A stretch of 64,000 nucleotides of DNA from assembly GCF_019578655.1 (NCBI RefSeq), contig NC_063257.1:6820001-6884000 (forward strand), read 5' to 3'. The stretch comes from Ricinus communis. Taxonomy: Eukaryota; Streptophyta; Magnoliopsida; Malpighiales; Euphorbiaceae. A model generated the notes under the pieces. It was not told the DNA's origin, ran no database searches, and saw only the letters and a list, made by a program, of their open reading frames with translations. The position numbers were made by a program, and so were the translations under genes. This document shows positions 52,734 to 62,936 of this stretch, one piece after another. Position 1 is the stretch's first letter. Every line of letters starts with the position of its first letter.

Positions 52734-54353
52734 TCACAAATTGTCAGGCTCAACTCCAATGGGATGAACTTTATCGCCTTCTTCATTCTCTCCTGAAATC
52801 TCCTCTAATGATCTGCCTTTTGGTTCTGGAACCAAGAATGTTAACAAGAAACCTAATATATTAATAAAACCCAGAACTATTAATGCATTTTTCATCCCAA
52901 TACCAGCAGGGTACCCTGGATCAGCCTTGGACTTGTCCTGATTCTGTGCAGCATACAAGAAACCAAAAGCTCCAATTATTGCACCCGCTTTCCCTGCAGC
53001 TGCTGAAATTCCATGGCAAGTTGATCTAAACCTGGCTGGGAATATCTCTGCTGGCACTATGAATGTTGTGCTATTAGGCCCAAAATTTGCAAAAAAGAAT
53101 GTAAGCCCATATATCACTATAAAACCGATGTTATTTTCTTTCAGTGTCCAGTGATGATATGGAATTGCCAGTGCAAACATGAACACTGTCATGAAGAAAA
53201 ATCCAATTAATTGAATAGTGAAACGACCGATATAATCGATTAGAATGACTGTTACCCAGTAGCCTGGAACTGTGCCGCAAAGTGCTATGAAGAATTGTGC
53301 CTTAGCAATCTTGAAAAGCTCATCAAGTGTGCTCATGGATTTGGCTGGTGGAAGCCAACCGACTGCACTGAAAATATCCTTTTGAAACAAGTTCTGGCTA
53401 TAATATGCAATGTCGAGTAAGAACCAAGTGCTTGCGGTTCCTAGTAAGTGCAATCCATGGCGAGCGAGAAATTGCTTGGAGAACAGCCCGAAATTGTTGC
53501 TTCTATCAAGCACCTTATTAGTAGTAGTCTCCGATGTTATTTTTTCCTTGTCAACTTGCATTTCGATGTCCATGACTCTTAACAAATCTTGACGAGCTTT
53601 CGCTGCATTATTGGCTACTAAAGCAGTGTATCGAGGAGTTTCAGGCATCTTCAGGCGCCAGTAGTATGTCAAAGCAGCAGGCAAGGCACCAAGCATTAGA
53701 ATTAGCCTCCAAACATAATCTGCTTGTGGCACTGTAGAACCAATTGGATCGACAGAATAAGCTGGTGCTTTATAAATAGAGCGAAAAATTGCCGAAATAA
53801 CCATAGCCACCGCACCACCAGCAAGAATTCCGAATCCTTGCATGGCGAAAACAGCAGCAATAAATGCCCCGCGAGTCTTCTTATTTGCATATTCAGCCAT
53901 AATAGTTGCAGAAAGTGGATAGTCTCCTCCAATACCAAAACCAAGCCAAAACCTAAAGAAACACAGAGTACCTATTACCGCCTTGGGAGAGCGTCCAAAA
54001 GACAGGCCTGAACCAATAGAGCAGACCACCATAAGCAGAAGAGTAATGCCATAGACGCGCTTGCGGCCTAACTTGTCACCAAGCCGCCCAAAAAAGAGTT
54101 GTCCTGCAAGAGTTCCGCAAAGTGCTACTCCATTTACTGCAGCAGCAACATTAGGAGGCAAACTACCAGGCTTCGGTGAGACATCAACATGGTAATAGAT
54201 GCGACCAAGGAGTTTAGTGACTAAAGAGATGCAGAAAAGATCATAAGCATCGGTGAAAAATCCCATGCCAGAGATAATCACTGCTTTGATATGGTACAAT
54301 TGAGTCTTTGCTTGGTCTAGCTTGTGGAGAATCTCGATCTGTGAGTCTGCCAT
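52734..54353 (-). CDS. PHT1: High-affinity inorganic phosphate transporter, PHT1 family
   Basis: A single exon of 539 residues, typical of intronless or one-intron PHT1 genes. It is a 12-span major facilitator superfamily Pi:H+ symporter of the plasma membrane. Visible family marks: [15 protein letters not shown] in TM1, the [10 protein letters not shown] loop, the PHT1 signature [20 protein letters not shown], the long central loop (about 245-295), [19 protein letters not shown] holding the Trp and Asp of the Pi site, and [20 protein letters not shown]. The C-terminal tail has the Ser-containing acidic [14 protein letters not shown] used for phospho-control of trafficking in this family. The start is MADSQIE; the upstream in-frame codon at 54383 is TTG. 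The N-terminus reads [13 protein letters not shown] where most members have TQWYHFTAI, a mild divergence. The sequence looks like the general PHT1;1-type clade, not the PT4-like mycorrhizal clade, but this needs a tree. Confidence 0.95.
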   Translation of the reverse strand: MADSQIEILHKLDQAKTQLYHIKAVIISGMGFFTDAYDLFCISLVTKLLGRIYYHVDVSPKPGSLPPNVAAAVNGVALCGTLAGQLFFGRLGDKLGRKRVYGITLLLMVVCSIGSGLSFGRSPKAVIGTLCFFRFWLGFGIGGDYPLSATIMAEYANKKTRGAFIAAVFAMQGFGILAGGAVAMVISAIFRSIYKAPAYSVDPIGSTVPQADYVWRLILMLGALPAALTYYWRLKMPETPRYTALVANNAAKARQDLLRVMDIEMQVDKEKITSETTTNKVLDRSNNFGLFSKQFLARHGLHLLGTASTWFLLDIAYYSQNLFQKDIFSAVGWLPPAKSMSTLDELFKIAKAQFFIALCGTVPGYWVTVILIDYIGRFTIQLIGFFFMTVFMFALAIPYHHWTLKENNIGFIVIYGLTFFFANFGPNSTTFIVPAEIFPARFRSTCHGISAAAGKAGAIIGAFGFLYAAQNQDKSKADPGYPAGIGMKNALIVLGFINILGFLLTFLVPEPKGRSLEEISGENEEGDKVHPIGVEPDNL

Positions 54354-54446
54354 GGCGTCAGGTTTACCAGGTTTTTCTCTCAAACTCAGTAGAATGTCCT
54401 TTCTTTTACCTTTGTTTCTTTGAACCTGAAATCAAGGGGTAGGTTC

Positions 54447-54454
54447 TTTTTATA
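54447..54454 (-). promoter_or_regulatory. TATA box of the PHT1 gene
   Basis: The minus strand reads CTATAAAAAGAACC about 95 bp before the ATG. Adjacent upstream DNA contains repeated AGGACTCCTT-like words (about 54494-54545). No canonical P1BS (GNATATNC) was spotted by eye within about 600 bp upstream. Confidence 0.6.
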
Positions 54455-55685
54455 GGGTAGTATTGGCCATATAGTCCTAGTAGGAGTAGGTTTAGGACTC
54501 CTTCCATATATGACTCCGACTCCAGGACGAGTTTAGAACTCCTTATGATTCTGGGACACCTTGTAAGAAGATTCCTTATCCCTTACGAATTATATCAATC
54601 ATAAGATATTATTTAGCATTAAGAAAAGAAAAGAATCAGTGTTAGATTTTTATTACAAAGTGGACAAAAAGAAAGAATCATTATCCAACACGAAGTTAGA
54701 TTTTACTTTTCCAACAAAAACTCGGCATGCAATGCAGCTCTTAGCAAGAACAACCAAATCCAGAAAGAAGAAGCAAAAATTGATCGAATAAATAAATTTC
54801 TATAACAGTAAACATAGATGGTTTCAAGAATGAACTTGAGCGCAACATTCCTTGCGTTGCTTGCATGAAAAGATTAGAAGTGCAAGTGAGCCCTAGGCCA
54901 AATTGATACAAGACATTTGGAAATAACAATAGGTTTTTGCTAGGGTTGATTCGTTGCTTGAAGGATAAACAGCTGGAGGTTGAGATCTTGGTGCTGCAAA
55001 GACTCTGTGGAGGTTAATTGTTAGACTTTGTGGACGTTAATTGTTAAGAAAGAGAGAGAAGAGCAACAGGTCTCCAAGCTAGTCAGGAAAGAGATTTTGA
55101 TGATAGAAATAGGGCCAGTGGCTGTAGTGGCTGAAGCTACTGCTGTAAAGTGGAACTTGGGAAAAAACAAGAAGTGATGTTGTAATTGAAATTGAAATAC
55201 CAGTGTGCACTGACATATGGTAGAAGCTTGCATTGGTGCTGAATAAAATGAAAAATTAGGGTGATACATTGTTTCGATATCATGTAAAGTTTAAAAGTAT
55301 TAAATTTGTTATGTATTCTCAATAACTGTCAAAAAGAAGCAACAAGCGGAGATGACTATACGTTGTAAGCATTAAATTGCGGAGCTCCGTCCTCGATCAA
55401 ACTCAATACAGGTAACTGGAGGCCCAAACAAAATGATCTAAAACTTGAAACATTACAAGAAAATGGTCTAGTCCGACGGATTTTCGAAATCTTAGGCAGT
55501 AATGACCCAGACACACTATCACTTTTTTGCAGGCATGGTTGGGGTAATCCTGCTTATTTTAATACGTTACTGAAGCGAGGTGGTGCTCTTCAAGATATCA
55601 CAAAAGGGTGCTACTGACCTTCTAAAATTGTTTAACATTACAGCATCTCATGTCCGTGTTGATGGAAGTCAGCCCATATAAAGCA
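54455..55685. other. Spacer between PHT1 promoter and the aminotransferase 3' end
   Basis: This stretch holds upstream DNA of PHT1 and the 3' flank of the aminotransferase gene. Open frames at 54741-54929 and 55021-55322 are short and show no domain. No RNA gene or transposon was recognised. Confidence 0.45.
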
Positions 55686-57794
55686 TCATTTTCTCTTCAG
55701 CTTCTCCTTCATCCTCTCAACGGCAGTCCTCAAAGTTCCTTCATCTTTGCAGAATGTGAATCTCACTAAATTCTTTCCTTCTTCTGGGTTCAGATAAAAT
55801 ACACTTGTCGGGATTGCCACCACGCCAACTTCCTTGATCAGATGCTCGCAAAATGCAATATCATTTTCCAAGCCAAAAGGGGTGTGATCGACTACAACAA
55901 AGTAAGTCCCGCTTGATGGAAATACTTTGAACCCGACAGCCTTCAATCCCTCCACCAAAATGGCCTTCTTTGCCATATAATCCCTCTTTAGCTCCTCAAA
56001 GTATGAATCTGGGGCTCTAAGAGCAACTGATGCTGCCCACTGCATAGGAGTGGAGGTAGCAAAAGTAAGGAAAGCATGTGCCTGCCGGACTCCCCATGTC
56101 AGGTGTGGCGGGGCTATTGCCCAGCCAATCTTCCATCCTGTTAAGGAGAAGGTCTTCCCTAAAGAATTCAAAGTCACAGTCCGCTCGTACATCCCAGGAA
56201 GAGAGGCCATAGATATGTGATCCATTTCAAAGGCCAACTTGTCGTAAACTTCATCAGTAAAAACCAGAACATCATTCTCAATGCAACATGATGCAATAGT
56301 AGTGAGTTCCTCCCTAGTAAACATCTTCCCAGTGGGATTATGTGGTGTGTTGATAAGAATTGCACGGGTATTCTTTGAGATAATGGACTTGAGCTCATCA
56401 ATAGGAACTGCAAAATCTGGGGGCTGCAGAGTAACACATTTGATTTTGGCACCAGCCATCGATAGTGTGGCTTCATAAGAATCATAGAAAGGAGCAAATA
56501 AGATCACTTCATCGCCAGGATCTATCAAGCCTAATATAGTTGCAGCAATAGCTTCTGTGCATCCAGAAGTAACAGTAACTTCTTTCTCAGGGTCTACCAC
56601 AAGTCCAGTATCTTTCTTGAATCTGTCAACTATTGCAGAGTTGAAATCTGGAACTCCATATCCACGAGCATATTGATTCTTTCCATCCCTTATGGCTTGA
56701 ATGGCTGCTTCCTTTACAAACTCTGGACCATCAAAGTTGGGAAAGCCTTGGCCAAGGTTTATTGCTCCATGTTTGATGGCAAGTGAACTCATTTGTGTGA
56801 AGATGGTAGTTTTGAACTTCTCCAAGCGCTTTGCCACCTGAAAAGAATAAGACTATAAATATGAAAACAAAAGAATATAGCAGAGATATGCCATGTAGCT
56901 GATTCACTCAAGACATTGTAGAAATTATCAATGACTAAGCATGCCTCGTAAATGAGACATTCACAATCCTGTAGTAAAACCAGTCTATTCGATTTAGGAA
57001 GAATGGTTAATGTTTATCAGGATTGCTTGCGGCTTGCCTTTTGAGATTGAAAATGTTAATTATTATCCAACTCAGAATGCCAACAATCAAGATGGCATCT
57101 CCTGCTAAACTTTCAGCTCATAATTCACTCCAAGCCTAAACTTTCAATAATAGCCAACAAATTCACAAAAGTACCGCCTGCCATATTCTCACTTAACAAT
57201 CATCTAAATCTCTCACCCACTTATTCACTTTCTAAATTAAATAACCATCATTCAAGTGGGACATTCAATCAGAATACTGAAGCTACACAAATCAACCATA
57301 CCAAAATATACATAAGAACCCAGCACGAAAGCAAATACATCTGAACCACAACAAAAGGGTAACCTCATCTCACCAAATTGAAATTGACAAACAAAATAGA
57401 CGACCTCAAAATATACGCTCAATTATGCAAAACAAACAACAACAAAAATAAAAAAAATAAGGCCAATGAACCAAAACCCATATGTAGGGTAAACCGAATT
57501 CGTACAAGATTTAGCTCAAAAATTGAAAACAGATCAAGCAAACAAAACTGGATTTACTTGCAAAGGCTGCTGAGACTTCTGGGTAGAGTCGTTTTGACCG
57601 GAGGGTGCATCCTTTTCGGTCGTGGAAGCGGTCGAGAAAGTAGCCATGAGAGAAGGGTAATTTGAGATTGGACTTCTAGTACTAAAAAGATTGGTTCTTT
57701 TTGTGGGCAAATGCTTTAAAATTGAAAAAGTGGAAGGTTTTAAGATTATTGGTAGAGGCATTCTAGTACCTGTCCAGGTACATTGACTCTGCAT
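55686..57794 (-). CDS. Kynurenine/glutamine-transaminase-like PLP aminotransferase (fold type I)
   Basis: Two exons, 57558-57794 and 55686-56837, phase 0, giving 462 residues. The joined frame reads QQPLQ|VAKRLEKFKTTIFTQM. Residues 1-75 are basic and Ser/Thr-rich, indicating an organellar targeting peptide. An internal Met (about residue 50, MATFSTAST) could give a shorter cytosolic form. The catalytic part is a classical class I/II aminotransferase: NLGQGFPNFDGP substrate loop, TSGCTEAI phosphate loop, NTPHNPTG (Asn246), TDEVYDK (Asp274, Tyr277) and the Schiff-base Lys307 in SLGKTFSLTGWKIGW. Arabidopsis At1g77670 looks like its orthologue. Related enzymes use kynurenine, glutamine or methionine with 2-oxoacids; the plant substrate is not established. 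Neighbours give no pathway hint. Confidence 0.93.
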
Positions 57795-59204
57795 GAGGGT
57801 TTTTTTTTTTTTTTCTAAGAATTGAAAAACAAAATTTTACGAGGAAATGCAGTCTGCTACTCAACTAGTTTGGTTCGATTCAACTGTCCTGTATTTGTCA
57901 GGTTAAGACTGGTGAGATGAGACCTTTTTTCTTTAATTATTCATTTATTATTTTTACTTCTATTGCGTTGAGTTTTTTAATGGCTTTTGTGGTTGCAAAA
58001 AAATTCTTTTGTATTTTTAATTTAAGTCTAATTACTAATTAAATTTTAAATTTTAAATATCTGCCTAAAAGTGTACCAATATTTTAATCTCACAAGTATT
58101 GAAACTCCTTCATCAGGCTTAACTATGACTATCGGCTACAGCCTCATGTGTTCCCTCTTCATCATATGAACAGTTCAAGTAATAATAGTATGCACAGGGT
58201 GAAGCCCATCTTGAAATCTATTGGATTAATCCATTTATATTAATATATGTAACCATAAGAGCAAGTTCATGATGGGCTATCTCTTGCATGTACTCAGGCT
58301 GGGATCACATCAATGTTAGTCCCTAATAAATAACAAAATTATCAATTTCAATCAACAGATTCATTTCTTCTTCTGCTGATTAATTTTCTTTGTATCTTTT
58401 TCAGAGAAAACCCATAAAAATATGTATCCTTCCATTTCTTTTATTATATTTATTTGAGCCTAGTATTTAATTTTGTTAGTAGAATGACCAGTAATAGCAA
58501 ATATTTTATTATATTATATAAATAAAATTGATGAGATAAAACAGACTTATAGTAAAATAAAATATAGCATAATATTAAGTTATATATATAACTATTACTA
58601 TATGGACTAAATCCAAACTTAAAATTCTTATAATTTATTACGATAAAAAGTTTATTTTAATTTATATATGATATAGAATAAAAACATAATTTTTATCACT
58701 AGAGGATCACTATACGGACGGACCAACTTGGCTGCAAATTTGATCATCAAAATTCAAGCACGTCATTAGAAGATCAGAACAGTGAAAAAGAATTGCAAAC
58801 ACTAAATAGGGAGGTGATACATTTAAATAAACAGACTTATAATAATATAGAAAACAATAATTAAAATCATTGGAATAATATTGTATTATTAAATATTAAA
58901 ACCAGCACTCATTAAAATTTAAACGAAGAGTAGGCGCTGATGTGGAACCTATGCCATATAAGAAAAGTTGGCTTCCATTACTGATCTTCACGTTGTTTAC
59001 TTAGTTCTTTTTAATAATTGGTGACGGTATCCTAATATGTTAATAATGAATAAGAATAATGGTATATTGAGTTAAAAATTTGGAGGAAAACAAATTGGGT
59101 TTGCTGTGATTGGGAACATTCTGAGGAATCTTCCACTATCATGGCAATACTTACTTAATAAAGGCACATTATCCAAGAGAGGGATATCCTAACCACCAGC
59201 AGTA

Positions 59205-59240
<36 letters not shown>

Positions 59241-60019
59241 AAAGATTTGTTCGTAGGCACATATAAATATTTATTTATCATGTATAAATAAACATGCTTA
59301 TAGGTGAGTCAGGTTATGACCTTACCGATAATTTCATTATTAAAGATTGAAAAAAGAAATTTGAATTCGAGTTTCTTCATTCACTGTTTGAATGTCTTTT
59401 TATTTTTGGGAACTGTTTGGTTAAAAAATTCCAAATAATATTTATTTATCGTGATTAAAATTTGATAAATCTAATGGGTCGCAGTTTATTTATATCACGT
59501 GGTAATTAAAATTGTCAAAAGTTAATATAGATTAACTTTTTTGACCATGAGGCCATCCGCAAACCAAAAAGTTAATTCATGTGATGTGTTCAAAGGTGGG
59601 ATGCTTCTTTGAACATTTATACTTTGCTTTTCAAAATAATACACTGACTGCAAAGAAAGAAAGAAAGTACCCATTGTTACCAATGCCCAGCCGCCTTTTG
59701 TTGAATTCAGTTTTAGCTCACTAGTTTGGAGGGTAAATTCAAAGACTTAAAAGACAATTATAATTTAGAAGAGGGAATTATGACATTAAATTTTTATTTG
59801 CTTATTGAATTTGCATGTGTTTGTTGATGATTTGTTATGGAATATATACTTTAGGTTATATATTTCTTGGAGTCTATGCATGTGGAATGACCAATTTATT
59901 TTAGGGAGTGGAAAATAAAAATAATAGTCACAGAGGCTCAAATTTCTTACAATTTTATGTGCTAGAAAATTAAAGAAACTAGTAAATATCCAAATAACAA
60001 GATAAAATAAAAATAAAAA
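57795..60019. other. AT-rich spacer
   Basis: The left end carries a T17-type tract (57801-57817) just before the aminotransferase start and its promoter. The remainder is AT-rich with a (CT)n(TA)n compound microsatellite at about 59207-59240. No gene was recognised. Confidence 0.5.
59207..59240. repeat. Compound (CT)n(TA)n microsatellite
   Basis: About ten CT units directly followed by about six TA units, in gene-free DNA downstream of NSP2. Confidence 0.85.
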
Positions 60020-61495
60020 TTACAAATCACAGTCGGAAGAAGGAGAAGTCCAAATGGAAGCAGAGAGTAATCGTCTAGATTTCCAACTCAGAACTAACCT
60101 ATTGCAACCCAACTCCTCCACCCTGTATCCATCGTTGAACAGCCCTAACAACAACTTTGCTTGGCAATGATTAGCAAAGCTTATATTTACTGGCCTAAAC
60201 CCAGCGCCACTCGACCACTCCCCCCAACTGCTCCCCTCCTCATCTCCATATCCCCTGTATATCCGGTCCAATGATCCGGCTATTCTGGGCCCCAAGAACA
60301 CTCTTTCCACCAACGCCCGTGCCCGACTCTGCATCGGAAAACCCGCTTCCAGCGAGTCATACAGCGCAGAATAGTGATATAATGAGTCCATAAACCGACC
60401 CACAAACCCACCATCTCCAACGGGCCCCACTTCCTCTTCGACTAGGGTAACTAGTCTCGGGCTTAACGTCTTGGATCCGGATAAGAACGAAGCAACAGAG
60501 TCGGGTGCCCGGTAACTAAAATGAGGAAGGTGTAACATGCAATTCATAATCAGTGCTTCTCCTCTGACTAATTTCAAAGCTGATGGTCTAAACGACTCGT
60601 CGGAGTCTAATCTACAGTGATGAAAAGAAAACGGTTGGCCGATAGAAGCGGCAAAAGCAACAAGACGACGGCCCGTTTCTTGAACTGTACCGATCGATCT
60701 CTTCCCGCTGTTGCCACCTCTTGACAAAGCAGTAATTCTAAGATGTGGAGTTGGCGGGCCATCTTTTCTTGAAACAAGTGATTGCATCAAAGACGCCCAT
60801 TGAATACCTTCCATAATATCGTAATCAACGATGTGGATTCTTTTATCTTGCGATACAGCTTCAAGAATTGCTTGATTCGCAGTGAAATGTCCAAACTTTA
60901 CGTATGGAGACATGTCTTGGAGCAACTGAAAGGCTGCAAGGGTGTCTGCTTGATGATGGTGGTGGTGATGCTGATATGGTCCGCTGTTGTGTATCAAGTG
61001 TTTGGTACTGGTGCCGTGGCCTTCTAATAAGCCTTGCAAGGCGTCAGTAAAATAAGCTGCTAATCTTTCCATGTTGGTTCCGTCGTTAGGGGAAACCAAT
61101 TCTTTGAGCCGAACCAATATCACCCGAGCCAGTTCGCGGCTTTTATTGACGCCGGTTAGTGCCTCAGCTGCTGCCATCAGTAGATGGATTAATCTTAAGC
61201 CTTTGAAATCTTCGCCAGATGTTTCTTCATCTATCGCCATAGTATCAGTGGATGATGGAGAGTTTGGGTTTGAGTTGCAAGTCTCATGATTCTGATGCAA
61301 TCCACCATCTTCCATCATAGACTCAATAAGATCTTGAAAATCATCATGGTGAGCTGACAAGGCTTCCCAGTCCACGAGTGGAGACCAATCGTTCCAATTA
61401 CAAGCACGGTCATGGTCGTTTTCAGTGGAACTAGTGGTGGTAGTGCTACAGCCGGAGAAGTCAAGCTCAAAGCTCCCATCAATAGCCATGGCCAT
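60020..61495 (-). CDS. NSP2: GRAS transcription factor NSP2 (nodulation signaling pathway 2 orthologue)
   Basis: A single exon of 491 residues. The acidic N-terminus has the NSP2-type block [15 protein letters not shown] (about 32-46). The GRAS domain starts at about 97 with [19 protein letters not shown] (leucine heptad I), then [15 protein letters not shown], the VHIID-equivalent [14 protein letters not shown], the PFYRE-region [15 protein letters not shown] and the SAW end ([15 protein letters not shown] through LSASIW). NSP2 partners NSP1 and DELLA-type GRAS proteins to switch on symbiosis genes and strigolactone biosynthesis (D27, MAX1). In non-nodulating plants it serves mycorrhiza and strigolactone control. 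A poly-His run (HHHHHH, about 175-180) interrupts the domain. A miR171h target site is present in the coding sequence (separate entry). The start is the first ATG; MAMA offers a second ATG two codons later. Confidence 0.93.
   Translation of the reverse strand: MAMAIDGSFELDFSGCSTTTTSSTENDHDRACNWNDWSPLVDWEALSAHHDDFQDLIESMMEDGGLHQNHETCNSNPNSPSSTDTMAIDEETSGEDFKGLRLIHLLMAAAEALTGVNKSRELARVILVRLKELVSPNDGTNMERLAAYFTDALQGLLEGHGTSTKHLIHNSGPYQHHHHHHQADTLAAFQLLQDMSPYVKFGHFTANQAILEAVSQDKRIHIVDYDIMEGIQWASLMQSLVSRKDGPPTPHLRITALSRGGNSGKRSIGTVQETGRRLVAFAASIGQPFSFHHCRLDSDESFRPSALKLVRGEALIMNCMLHLPHFSYRAPDSVASFLSGSKTLSPRLVTLVEEEVGPVGDGGFVGRFMDSLYHYSALYDSLEAGFPMQSRARALVERVFLGPRIAGSLDRIYRGYGDEEGSSWGEWSSGAGFRPVNISFANHCQAKLLLGLFNDGYRVEELGCNRLVLSWKSRRLLSASIWTSPSSDCDL
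61106..61125 (-). promoter_or_regulatory. Predicted miR171h target site within NSP2 mRNA
   Basis: The plus strand here reads GAGCCGAACCAATATCACCC, which is nearly identical to miR171h. It differs from the miR171h sequence I recall only at two C/T positions, both giving G:U pairs with the NSP2 transcript. The site lies over codons about 124-130 (VILVRLK), the same position as the characterised site in legume NSP2. Post-transcriptional silencing by miR171h is therefore likely. Confidence 0.8.
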
Positions 61496-61570
61496 GGTGA
61501 GCTGACTAGCTATAGCTTAAAAACGAAAAAAGGTTTCAAGTATATCAGGTTGGTGGTGAAGAAGTGAAGT

Positions 61571-61580
61571 GTTTATAAAT
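61571..61580 (-). promoter_or_regulatory. Candidate TATA box of NSP2
   Basis: The minus strand reads ATTTATAAAC about 78 bp before the NSP2 start codon, giving a short predicted leader. It is the only good TATA match in the first 150 bp. Confidence 0.5.
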
Positions 61581-62198
61581 GTAAAGAGAAGGGGAATTTG
61601 GAGAGAGGCTGAAGCTAAAACAAGAGACAGCTAGTGAAGGATGCAAATTAATTGGGTTTAAGGGCTTCCTTAAGGGATATTAGGGATTTGTTTAGGTTTT
61701 ATAGATACAAAAGATCACTGCCATATCTAAAAGAGGTCTTGATCATGGTTGATCAATCATGATTAGGAAACTTTTACTTTGATGCCCTTGTATTATGAGG
61801 ATATTGTATTCTTAGCCTATTATAAATATTTTATTGCATAGTATTTATTTATGTTGTATATATATAGTGCAACAGCTTTTCAAGTTGCATCCAATGAGGC
61901 AATTGCCAATAAATGAAAGCCACCTTCATTGCAATGTACTTACAGCCAATACGGGAATCAATTCAGGTTGTTTTACAGATAAGTTTTCCTTAAAAAAAAG
62001 ATATAGTATATAGGTGGTGTGAAGAATTATTTACGAATTTGCATGTAATATATTGATGATTATATGATTGGATTCCCTGTAATCCCTTTTATTTTATTTG
62101 TTTCTTTCTGAATTCATGAGGCATTCTAGTTAGAAGTTAAAATCAAAATTATGGGGTATCTCGTGGAGTACCTTAATAATTAAATGGCACCTTATGTA
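61581..62198. other. NSP2 promoter and spacer
   Basis: This is DNA between NSP2 and the end of the Mutator-like element. It includes TTGATCATGGTTGATCAATCATGATTA-type inverted words around 61739-61764. No gene was seen. Confidence 0.45.
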
Positions 62199-62430
62199 GG
62201 GTAATTATCCCGGCTGGTATCAGTACTAGGTATTATATATCAATTTGGTACCAAGACTTTAATTTTAATCGATTTGATAACAAACGTATGTAAAAATATA
62301 TCAATTTAGTACCAACAGTCAAATTCCGACGTCCGAAGCTGACGTGGCATGCTGAGTAGGAATTTTCCGGGTGTTTTACCCGCTCAGCGTGTGCCACATC
62401 AATTAATGACGCTGAGTGGCCCTGTCGACG

Positions 62431-62640
62431 TCAACACGGCCGTGTTGATGCCTGTGTTACCAACACGGCCGTGTTGATGGCTGTGTTCCTAACACGGGCT
62501 TGTGTTTATGCCCGTGTTACTCTCTGTGGACGTGCTCCCTAAAAGCTTTTTTCTTTGCTGTTTGATGCATCCAACACGACCGTGTTTGTGGCCGTGTTGG
62601 TAACACGGTCGGTGTTGAAACCAACACGGCCGTGTTCAGC
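62431..62640. repeat. Array of AACACGGCCGTGTT palindromes in the MULE end
   Basis: Perfect or near-perfect palindromes lie at 62431-62448 (TCAACACGGCCGTGTTGA), 62461-62476, about 62571-62587 (one mismatch) and 62621-62636. Degenerate half-copies (ACACGG, CCGTGTT, GTGTTGGTAACACGG) lie between them. They are strikingly GC-rich for this region and may bind transposase or a host protein. Confidence 0.8.
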
Positions 62641-62936
62641 TTTCTCATGCCCATACTGTCACTCGTTTCGGCAGCTTCTAGTGTTAAAAGGACTAGTAGA
62701 AGACATCATTGTTGACACTAAGGACAATTCTAAGCAAAAGTATTAAGTAGTGCACTTTAAGTAATTACAAAATAGCAACTTGTATTAAGTGTGGAACACA
62801 AGAACATGACAAAATAATTAAAAGCATGTGAAATCTATCTTATGGACCACAAAAGCACCATCTGTCCTAAAAGCAAAAAACAAAAGTTCCTACATATAAA
62901 CAAGTTCCTAATGTATTAAACAATCATAATGCCTAG

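Noticed and set aside
54354..55000. P1BS phosphate-response elements upstream of PHT1
   Set aside because: No GNATATNC match was spotted by eye; near-matches such as GCCATATAG do not fit the consensus.
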